A stretch of 13,120 bases of DNA from an uncultured Prevotella sp. (GTDB lineage Bacteria > Bacteroidota > Bacteroidia > Bacteroidales > Bacteroidaceae): assembly GCA_934196725.1 (NCBI GenBank), contig CAKPWR010000068.1, forward strand, positions 1-13,120, in the 5' to 3' direction. Below are positions 6,678 through 11,659 of this stretch, piece after piece. A program made the translations under genes and the position numbers. The notes under the pieces were generated by a model, which saw only the letters and a program-made list of their open reading frames with translations, did no database searches and had not been told where the DNA came from. How positions within the stretch are numbered: position 1 is the first letter of the stretch; every line of letters begins with the position of its first letter.

Positions 6678-6980
6678 TGACTTTTGTTTGAAAAAAGTAA
6701 AAAACTGAAGTTTCGCATGTGGTTCAATTACGGGTTGAAGGCCCATAAGCTCCTAGCCCAGGGCATCGCCCTGGGTATGATGGCAATCAGCAAGGCGCCC
6801 TGTAAGGGCAAAAGCCTTATGTTTTGCCTGGAGTTTTAAAGCTTTTGCCCTTACAGGGCGACAGGTTTGCGTCCGTAATAACCCAGGGCGATGCCCTGGG
6901 CTAGGAGCTTCTGCCCTTTCAGGGCGTGTGGGGGCTTACTTGCGAAACTTGAGTAAAAAAAAAGACTTTTGTATGGAAAA
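6678..6980. repeat. Direct repeat flanking repeat copy 2 (possible duplicated target)
   Basis: GACTTTTGTTTGAAAAA (6679-6695) before copy 2 and GACTTTTGTATGGAAAA (6964-6980) after it match at 15 of 17 positions. The right copy overlaps the primase start codon. This fits a duplication of the original intergenic sequence when the 251-bp element arrived, or a remnant of a duplicated junction. The outer bases lie a short way from the element ends, so it is not a textbook flush target-site duplication. Confidence 0.45.
6704..6954. repeat. 251-bp palindromic repeat element, complete copy 2
   Basis: Same length, orientation and internal palindromes as copy 1, with scattered substitutions (for example ATTACGGGTTGAAGG where copy 1 has GAACGGGCTGAAGG, breaking that hairpin). 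Ends are ACTGAAGTTTCGCATGTGG and TTACTTGCGAAACTTGAGT. It lies between the ATPase and primase genes, which would otherwise be nearly adjacent. Confidence 0.9.
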
Positions 6981-7974
6981 ATATGAAATTCAAAAGCTCC
7001 GCGACCTTCCAATAGAGGAGGTCGCAGAGCGACTGGGAATGCAGGTGTCGAAGCACAAGTGCCTCTGCCCTTTCCACGACGATCATCATGCCAGTTTCTC
7101 GTTCAACACGAGGAAGAACTATTGCCGCTGCTACGTATGTATGGACCACAGCATCGGCACCATCGACCTCGTGATGAAATATACAGGCAAGGATTTTCTC
7201 TCGGCTTGCCGTTGGCTGGCAGATGCGCATCAAGTTTATATAGCAGATGGAAAGGAGAAATATTCTCCGGAGAAAGCACCCTCCTCGAAAGCACCCTCCT
7301 TTGATGCCAGCAAGTACGCCCGATTCTTCGAGCATCCTTGGCTCAACGAGGCGGCACGTAGATTCCTCTTCGAGGAGAGACGGATTGATGCGAGAGTGGT
7401 AAACTGGTGCCGACTGACATCATGGACGGATAAGGAGGGCATCAGTTGGCTACAGACTCCTTACTATGACGTGGACGGAAAACTCATCGGCATCCAAAAC
7501 AGAAATCTCGGCAAGGCGAATCTTAACAAAGAAGCTTCGGGAAAGAGCGATTTAGGCAAGGCGAATCCAGATAAAGAAGCTTCGGGAAAGAGCATTCCCC
7601 GCTTCCGATTCCCCTACGGTTCGCAATGCGGCATCTATAATCTGCCCGTCACAAGACAGCTTTCGCCCGGTGAACCTCTTTACATCACCGAGGGGTGCAG
7701 CGACTGCTGGGCGATGCTCTCTGCCGGACACAAGGCGATAGCCATTCCGTCTGCCACGCTCTTGAAACCAGCCGACAAGCAATGGTTGGCAGAAATGGGA
7801 GAAAAGCTCAAGATAGAATGGCACATGTATCCCGACAAGGATGCGCCGGGCGAACATCTCTACATGCAGTTGAAGGAGATTCTGCCCTCGCTAGTGCATC
7901 ACCAGTTGCCCCCTGGATGCAAGGATTTCAGCGACTATTATCTGAAAAGCTTTGTATATTGCCCAGTATTTTGA
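6973..7974 (+). CDS. CHC2 zinc-finger / TOPRIM DNA primase (DnaG-like), C-terminus possibly altered by a repeat
   Basis: Primase that would make RNA primers for element replication. Start chosen at 6973 (MEKYEIQKLRDLPIEEVAERLG); the open frame upstream is only repeat sequence. The zinc finger is CPFH...CYVC (C32, H35, C53, C56), followed by GTIDLVMKYTGKDFLSACRWLA, as in DnaG N-termini. The TOPRIM part has LYITEGCSDCWAMLSAGHKAIAIPSATLL (E240) and HMYPDKDAPG (D288, D290), the metal-binding acidic residues. At 333 aa it is shorter than chromosomal DnaG and lacks the helicase-binding C-terminal domain, as is usual for element-borne primases. Two insertions are repetitive: APSSKAPSF (102-110) and a doubled 15-residue GKAN...KEASGKS unit (about 180-206). 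The stop codon lies at the edge of repeat copy 3, so the last residues (FVYCPVF) may not be original. Confidence 0.88.
   Translation: MEKYEIQKLRDLPIEEVAERLGMQVSKHKCLCPFHDDHHASFSFNTRKNYCRCYVCMDHSIGTIDLVMKYTGKDFLSACRWLADAHQVYIADGKEKYSPEKAPSSKAPSFDASKYARFFEHPWLNEAARRFLFEERRIDARVVNWCRLTSWTDKEGISWLQTPYYDVDGKLIGIQNRNLGKANLNKEASGKSDLGKANPDKEASGKSIPRFRFPYGSQCGIYNLPVTRQLSPGEPLYITEGCSDCWAMLSAGHKAIAIPSATLLKPADKQWLAEMGEKLKIEWHMYPDKDAPGEHLYMQLKEILPSLVHHQLPPGCKDFSDYYLKSFVYCPVF
7274..7303 (+). repeat. 15-bp in-frame duplication in the primase linker
   Basis: AAAGCACCCTCCTCG is followed directly by AAAGCACCCTCCTTT, encoding KAPSS KAPSF, in the linker between the zinc-finger and TOPRIM parts. Confidence 0.7.
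7510..7594 (+). repeat. 45-bp in-frame tandem duplication in the primase gene
   Basis: GGCAAGGCGAAT occurs at 7510 and 7555, and AAAGAAGCTTCGGGAAAGAGC follows in each; the unit is 45 bp (15 codons), about two copies. It sits between the strand with LIGIQNRNLG and the RFRFPYGSQCGIYN strand, and adds a basic, flexible loop. Confidence 0.85.
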
Positions 7975-8174
7975 AGCTTTTGCCTGGAGTTTTAAAGCTT
8001 TTGCCCTTACAGGGCGACAGGTTTGCGTCCGTAATTACCCAGGGCGATGCCCTGGGCTAAGAGCTGCTGCCCTTTCAGGGCGCCTTGCTGATTGTCATTA
8101 TACCCAGGACGATGCCCTGGGCTAGGAGCTTTTGGGCCTTCAGCCCGTTCTTGAACCACATAAGAAACTTGAGT
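7974..8174. repeat. Rearranged palindromic repeat element, copy 3
   Basis: It begins in the middle of the element (TTTTGCCTGGAGTTTTAAAG), continues as the right half of copies 1 and 2 to CTGCCCTTTCAGGGCG, and then switches to the reverse complement of the left half (CCTTGCTGATTGTCATTATA ... GGGCCTTCAGCCCGTTCTTG) and ends with the outer end AGAAACTTGAGT. AAGCTTTTGCC is also duplicated at its left edge (7974 and 7996). The copy is thus a mosaic built by exchange between inverted arms. It lies between the primase stop and the DUF4248 gene. Confidence 0.9.
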
Positions 8175-8203
8175 CAGTTATTAATTTTTAAAGCAAAATA
8201 AAT

Positions 8204-8425
8204 ATGGAAGAATTTATCATTCACACGTACACCAAGAAGGAACTTGCCCTGATGTACTTTCCCGAGAGCATGCCACGCACTGCCGTCAACCATCTGATGG
8301 CTTGGATTCGACTTTGTACCCCTCTGTGGGATGAACTCCTGAAGATGGGCTACAAGAAGACCAGCAAGGCTTTCTCGCCTAAACAGGTGAAGGCCATCGT
8401 GGAGTATCTGGGCGAACCGGGATAA
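8204..8425 (+). CDS. DUF4248 family small protein (73 aa)
   Basis: Small soluble protein, MEEFIIHTYTKKELALMYFPE, with two helical parts: TKKELALMYFPESMPRTAVNHLMAWI (10-35) and KAFSPKQVKAIVEYLG (55-70). This resembles DUF4248 proteins, which in Bacteroidales sit between a primase/ATPase gene and HU-like DNA-binding and smalltalk genes, exactly as here. The pattern of a YTKKELA start and a final SPKQVKAIVEYLG helix suggests a helix-turn-helix-like fold. The exact role is unknown. The leader is AT-rich (AAAGCAAAATAAAT) with no Shine-Dalgarno sequence. An intrinsic terminator follows 60 bases after the stop. Confidence 0.8.
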   Translation: MEEFIIHTYTKKELALMYFPESMPRTAVNHLMAWIRLCTPLWDELLKMGYKKTSKAFSPKQVKAIVEYLGEPG

Positions 8426-8484
8426 TACCGTTTCAGAAATTTACGAAAAAATATTCTGAAAAATGTGCCGCCATCTCACGGCAT

Positions 8485-8519
8485 CAGCCGCCAACGCATA
8501 ACCGCTGGCGGCTGTTTTT
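8485..8519 (+). terminator. Intrinsic terminator after the DUF4248 gene
   Basis: CAGCCGCCA (8485-8493) pairs perfectly with TGGCGGCTG (8506-8514) around a 12-base loop and is followed by TTTTT. It ends transcription of the primase/DUF4248 part. Confidence 0.85.
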
Positions 8520-8520
8520 G

Positions 8521-8528
8521 TATCTTTG
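8521..8528 (+). promoter_or_regulatory. Candidate -7 promoter element (TATCTTTG)
   Basis: TATCTTTG fits TAnnTTTG and comes directly after the terminator T-run, a compact terminator-promoter junction. The -33 region falls inside the terminator stem and has no clear TTTG, so this is a partial match. It would give the repeat region and the smalltalk gene a separate transcript starting near 8535. Confidence 0.5.
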
Positions 8529-8568
8529 CATCGTGATTCAGAAAGCGCTGGAAAATCACTTTCCTAGT

Positions 8569-8588
8569 TGGAGAAAAATATTTCTCCA
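8569..8588. other. Perfect hairpin at the start of the 8.5-kb transcript
   Basis: TGGAGAAA AATA TTTCTCCA is an 8-bp perfect stem with a 4-base loop, about 35 bases after the predicted transcription start. No T-run follows. It may stabilise the 5' end of the RNA. Confidence 0.5.
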
Positions 8589-8620
8589 GTTGGGAAAATG
8601 AAAAAGAGCATCTGGAGTAA

Positions 8621-8734
8621 GTCTCTGAAAAGAAAGAGAAGGACTCGGATAAGAAAGAGAATGTCTCAGACAAGAAAGAGAAAATCTCGGATAAGAAAGA
8701 GAATGTCTCAGACAAGAAAGAGAAAGTCTCAGAT
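8621..8734. repeat. Five 21-bp tandem repeats in an intergenic region, coding status unclear
   Basis: Units of 21 bp with core AAGAAAGAGAA run from 8621 to 8725, plus part of a sixth. Units alternate between two types (CAGACAAGAAAGAGAAA and CGGATAAGAAAGAGAAT), so the higher-order period is 42 bp. One frame gives SDKKENVSDKKEKISDKKE, a natural-looking charged heptad that continues to DSMSRYESFFSFFIYKRTGS, but it has no start codon and a TAA just upstream (8618). Another frame has an ATG at 8598 and reads a very basic 51-aa peptide (MKKSIWSKSLKRKRR). Possibly a decayed gene or a repetitive RNA. The stretch 8426-8834 holds no confident gene. Confidence 0.85.
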
Positions 8735-8834
8735 GCATCAAGTTATAACCTAGACTCCATGTCCCGATACGAGTCCTTCTTTTCCTTTTTTATTTATAAG
8801 AGGACGGGAAGTTAAAAGGGGGCAAGAGAAACGT

Positions 8835-9023
8835 ATGAACCCAAACATGAAAGCATTCATCAAGTATCTCATCGTGGCCGTGTGCTCTGCCATCGTCACC
8901 TACCTCACCAGCTCATGCACCGCAGGACTGGTAATAGGAAAGAACCAACGACAGCAACAAGAGAACAATATCTCCACCCGAGCTGATTCCACTCACTTCG
9001 TGCCTACCATCACCATTAGATAA
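8835..9023 (+). CDS. Smalltalk-like small membrane protein (62 aa)
   Basis: MNPNMKAFIKYLIVAVCSAIVTYLTSSC has a short basic start, one hydrophobic segment (about residues 8-24) and a Ser-Ser-Cys, which could be a lipobox-like end (Cys28). This matches the 'smalltalk' proteins found next to HU-like DNA-binding and DUF4248 genes in Bacteroidales. It is longer than most members, with a polar tail (RQQQENNISTRADSTHFVPTITIR). Starts at 8835 and 8847 (MKAFIK) are both possible; GGGGGC upstream at 8818-8823 does not decide. Function is unknown; it is probably anchored in the inner membrane or lipidated. Confidence 0.75.
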   Translation: MNPNMKAFIKYLIVAVCSAIVTYLTSSCTAGLVIGKNQRQQQENNISTRADSTHFVPTITIR

Positions 9024-9136
9024 ATGGTAAAAAGAATTTTTTAAAGGTAAAAAAGTAAAAAGGTAAAATTACGAAGGGAAAGATATTGACAACCAAGTCT
9101 CTATTTAACTTGGAAATTACGATTATCAATTCTCTA

Positions 9137-9192
9137 AATTATAAATTATTAATTATAAATTATTAATTATAAATTATTAATTATAAATTATT
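9137..9192. repeat. Four perfect 14-bp AT-only tandem repeats before the HU-like gene
   Basis: AATTATAAATTATT is repeated four times without mismatch, ending 9 bases before the ATG at 9202. It contains no G or C. It may act as an upstream A/T promoter element, a curved-DNA binding site for the HU-like protein itself, or an unstructured translation-initiation region; copy number may vary by slippage. Confidence 0.9.
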
Positions 9193-9201
9193 TAAAGTAT
9201 T

Positions 9202-9780
9202 ATGGCAATTAATCTGAAAGCAAAGGAAACCCTCATCCAGGTGGGTGAGTTGAAAGGTAAGTATCGTTACGTGCTCGGCACCGAGCTTTACAACAAGCTC
9301 TCTGAGAGCAAGGTTATCAAAGAGGCTGCTCTGCGCAGCGGAGTGAGCCGAGGCGTGATGCAGGCATGTTGGGATGCCGCAGGCGAGGTAATCAAGGCTT
9401 GGACCACCGAAGGTCACTCCGTGGCTATTCCAGGACTGGGCACCATGAGATTTGGCGTAAGAGCCAAAAGCGTGGAAACCGTGAACGAGGTGGCAAGCGG
9501 ACTCATCACTGCCAGACGTGTCATCTTCACGCCTAACGTGGAAATCAAACAGGAACTGATGGACACTGCCATCCAGATAACCTGCTACGACCGCAACGGC
9601 AAGGTTATCAAGAACGTTACCTCTGGCGATAAAGGCAATGTGGAAGACCCAGACAACAACCCAGGCGGAGGCGAAGACAACAACCCAGGCGGAGGCGAAG
9701 ACAACAACCCAGGCGGAGGCGAAGACAACAACCCTGGCGGAGGTGAAGACAACAACCCTGGCGGCGAAATGGGTTTGTAA
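9202..9780 (+). CDS. HU/IHF-like DNA-binding protein (HU-HIG type) with acidic repetitive tail
   Basis: The 192-aa protein has an HU-like fold in residues about 25-120: helices around SESKVIKEAALRSGVSRGVMQACWDAAGEVIKAWTTEGHSVAIPGLGTMRFGVRAKS, then the strand ARRVIFTPNVEIKQEL. This fits the Bacteroidales HU-HIG DNA-binding family rather than housekeeping HU (about 90 aa). Residues 125-145 (IQITCYDRNGKVIKNV) may be the short Ig-like strand region. The tail (about 147-190) consists of five NNPGGGED units. HU-like proteins bend or coat DNA. In this module it may bind the element or regulate it (inference). It is preceded by an AT-only tandem repeat and followed by a strong terminator. No amidase gene follows, although one often does in related Bacteroides loci. 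Confidence 0.85.
   Translation: MAINLKAKETLIQVGELKGKYRYVLGTELYNKLSESKVIKEAALRSGVSRGVMQACWDAAGEVIKAWTTEGHSVAIPGLGTMRFGVRAKSVETVNEVASGLITARRVIFTPNVEIKQELMDTAIQITCYDRNGKVIKNVTSGDKGNVEDPDNNPGGGEDNNPGGGEDNNPGGGEDNNPGGGEDNNPGGEMGL
9652..9771 (+). repeat. Five 24-bp tandem repeats encoding the NNPGGGED tail
   Basis: GACAACAACCCAGGCGGAGG (followed by CGAA) repeats every 24 bp, five copies, the last shortened by one glycine codon. Copies 1-3 are identical and copies 4-5 share CCT for CCA, so the array has probably grown by stepwise duplication. Confidence 0.95.
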
Positions 9781-9809
9781 TAGCCCTATAATCATACGAT
9801 ACAGACTGG

Positions 9810-9848
9810 CGGCTGTGCTCAAGCAATTGGGTACAGCCGTTTTTTTTT
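9810..9848 (+). terminator. Intrinsic terminator closing the HU-like module
   Basis: CGGCTGT (9810-9816) pairs with ACAGCCG (9833-9839), followed by nine T residues. It lies 30 bases after the HU-like stop. The stem sequence resembles that of the terminator at 8485-8519 (GGCGGCTG). Confidence 0.9.
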
Positions 9849-10098
9849 GTAAATACACGCTAAAATCTGCCGAATAGCTTAGAATGAGCGATTTATGAGT
9901 TTTTCACCTCAATGGAGGTAATGATTTAGCAACGGTTCTAATTTCTACAATTTGCATACGTTTGATTGTCAAACAACTCTTTGTCATCTTGGTGGCAAAA
10001 ATACAATTTTAAATTTAGAATACTGCATTGTTGCATGTTTTTTAGAGTTTATTATCATCTCAAATATAATTAGGACTCTGAAAATATGCAAAAATGTG

Positions 10099-10150
10099 CG
10101 GTATTTTATGAAATTATCCGTAGAATCTTACCGTATTCTCGAAATTTATT
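10099..10150. promoter_or_regulatory. Candidate AbiEi operator: imperfect direct repeat upstream of the abiE promoter
   Basis: CGGTATTTTATGAAATTAT (10099-10117) and CCGTATTCTCGAAATTTATT (10131-10150) are similar over about 19 bases and 32 bp apart, close to three helical turns. AGAAT (10122-10126) and ATTCT (10135-10139) also form a small inverted repeat. AbiEi antitoxins are known to repress their own promoter, and these sites sit immediately before the -7 box. The stretch 9849-10098 is AT-rich and shows only a lone TACGTTTG at 9957. Confidence 0.4.
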
Positions 10151-10151
10151 G

Positions 10152-10159
10152 TATTTTTG
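10152..10159 (+). promoter_or_regulatory. -7 promoter element for abiEi-abiEii (TATTTTTG)
   Basis: TATTTTTG matches TAnnTTTG, 30 bases before the ATG at 10190. No TTTG at -33 is seen, which is common for promoters controlled by regulators. The start codon is also preceded by AGAGGTG, one of the few Shine-Dalgarno-like sequences in the window. Confidence 0.55.
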
Positions 10160-10189
10160 CAGCTGTAATGACATTTAATAAGAGGTGAA

Positions 10190-10771
10190 ATGAACAATAT
10201 AGTTTGCAAAGTAGCAGCACTTGGTGGCACTATCTCCACTACTGATATATCTCATCTGTCAGAGTATAAACGACTGTTGAGAGCTAAGGAGCGTGGCGAC
10301 TTGATAAAGTTGCGTCATGGCATATATGCCGTTCCCGATGCTTTGCTTAATACAATGATTGATGTGGAACGGATTGTACCTAATGGTATTGTATGCCTGT
10401 ACAATGCGTGGGCTTACCATCAGCTTTCGACAACTGTTCCACCTGCTTTTTGTATAGCCATCGCCAACAAGAGGAAGGTGGTGATACCAGATACGCTTCC
10501 GATAGAGCTGTATTATTGGAAGAAGGAGAACTTGGAGTTCGGCATTATGGATGCAGAAATTTCAGGGTATCATGTTCGTATTACCGATATGGAGCGAAGT
10601 GTTTGCGATGCTGTAAAATACAGGAATAAATTGGGGTTAGATATTTGTGCTGAAGTGATACGCTCCTATCTGAAAAAGCCAAACCGCAATCTCACTCGTT
10701 TGCAAGATTATGCCAAACGCCTCAGAGTATTCAACACATTAAAAAATTATCTTGAAATAGCAATAGAATAA
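10190..10771 (+). CDS. abiEi: AbiEi-type antitoxin / transcriptional regulator (type IV toxin-antitoxin)
   Basis: The 193-aa protein has the AbiEi pattern: an N-terminal winged helix (GGTISTTDISHLSEYKRLLRAKERGDLIKLRHGIYAVPD, about residues 13-51), followed by a domain with CLYNAWAYHQLSTTVPPAFCIAIANKRKV and YHVRITDMERSVCDAVKYRNKLGLDICAEVIRSYLK. AbiEi counteracts the toxin and represses the operon, usually through repeats upstream. Only one base separates its stop from the abiEii start, so the pair is translationally linked. AGAGGTG provides a ribosome-binding site before the ATG. Confidence 0.85.
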   Translation: MNNIVCKVAALGGTISTTDISHLSEYKRLLRAKERGDLIKLRHGIYAVPDALLNTMIDVERIVPNGIVCLYNAWAYHQLSTTVPPAFCIAIANKRKVVIPDTLPIELYYWKKENLEFGIMDAEISGYHVRITDMERSVCDAVKYRNKLGLDICAEVIRSYLKKPNRNLTRLQDYAKRLRVFNTLKNYLEIAIE

Positions 10772-10772
10772 A

Positions 10773-11642
10773 ATGGGAAAGAAAAACTACGGCAAGTCTG
10801 TAAAGACACGTTTGCTCAATCTAATGAATGAAACAGGTTATAAATATATGTATCTCTTGGCAAGATACTTTAACGAAAGGTTGCTTTACAGAGTATCTGT
10901 TAGTCAATACAAGGACAACTTCTTGTTGAAGGGAGGCTCTTTGCTTTATGCCATGAATGGACTTGAAGCACGTCCAACGGTAGATGTTGACTTTATGGCA
11001 GACAGAATCAGCCGTGACAGGGATTTTCTTGCGCATGTGTTCCAAGAAATCTTGTGCATTGTATGCGATGAAGATGGTGTATCGTTTGACATTGACAGCA
11101 TCAAGGTAGAACCTATCACCGTCGAAAAGAAATATCCCGGCACCCGATTCTACTTTACTGCCCACATGGATACCATTGCTTACAATATGTCTGTTGACAT
11201 TGGTTTTGGTGATGTTGTTACTCCATATCCCACAACCATTGATTTTCCATTGCTTTTGCCAGACATTCCATCTGTAAACATACAGGCTTATTCCTTGGAG
11301 ACTGTTGTCGCCGAGAAATTCCATACGATGATAGACCGTGATGTGCTCAATAGTCGCATGAAAGATTTCTTTGACTGTTATCAACTCTTGACAAAGAGAG
11401 ATTTGAATGATGATACTTTATATGATGCCATCAAGGCGACTTTTGACAATAGAGGTATTACGTACAATCCCGAATTGCAGTTGTTCACAAAAGGTTTTGC
11501 GACAGACGCAGCACGTATCACTCGTTGGAAAGCATTCTTGAAAAAGATTCAATGGAAAGAGACTCTTGATTTCGAGACCGTAATGGAGGTTATACGAGAA
11601 AGGTTGCAGCCTATGGCTGAAAAATACTGGAAAAAATATTAA
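10773..11642 (+). CDS. abiEii: AbiEii/AbiGii-family nucleotidyltransferase toxin
   Basis: The 289-aa protein has the DUF1814/AbiEii nucleotidyltransferase motifs: KGGSLLYAM (53-61, the GS motif), RPTVDVDFM (67-75, catalytic D71 and D73), VDIGFGD (141-147) as a further acidic strand, AEKFHTM (180-186, conserved EK) and NSRMKDFFDCYQL (193-205, Asp198). No key residue is missing, so the toxin looks intact. In characterised systems the toxin stops growth, in phage-infected cells giving abortive infection, by transferring nucleotides to tRNA or other targets. It is paired with abiEi upstream. A lipoprotein esterase starts only 17 bases after its stop and may be read from the same transcript. Confidence 0.9.
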   Translation: MGKKNYGKSVKTRLLNLMNETGYKYMYLLARYFNERLLYRVSVSQYKDNFLLKGGSLLYAMNGLEARPTVDVDFMADRISRDRDFLAHVFQEILCIVCDEDGVSFDIDSIKVEPITVEKKYPGTRFYFTAHMDTIAYNMSVDIGFGDVVTPYPTTIDFPLLLPDIPSVNIQAYSLETVVAEKFHTMIDRDVLNSRMKDFFDCYQLLTKRDLNDDTLYDAIKATFDNRGITYNPELQLFTKGFATDAARITRWKAFLKKIQWKETLDFETVMEVIRERLQPMAEKYWKKY

Positions 11643-11659
11643 TATTAAAACAGATAGTT

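Noticed and set aside
6928..6972. Upstream extension of the primase frame from a GTG
   Set aside because: The extra 15 residues are encoded mainly by the repeat element end; the ATG at 6973 gives a start that matches DnaG-type N-termini.
2095..8174. CRISPR array hypothesis for the repeats
   Set aside because: The repeats are 251-bp palindromic elements kilobases apart, and the short tandem arrays are contiguous with no unique spacers. No cas genes are present.
8598..8753. 51-aa basic ORF MKKSIWSKSLKRKRR across the 21-bp repeats
   Set aside because: The sequence is a repeat artefact with extreme Arg/Lys content, and another frame through the same repeats looks more protein-like. No supporting homology is recognised.
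9181..9858. 225-aa reverse-strand ORF over the HU-like gene
   Set aside because: Antisense shadow: the repeated VVFASAW segment is just the reverse reading of the NNPGGGED codons.
9952..10188. 78-aa ORF before abiEi
   Set aside because: AT-rich low-complexity composition, Cys/Phe/Ile-rich translation, and it overlaps the abiE promoter and operator region.
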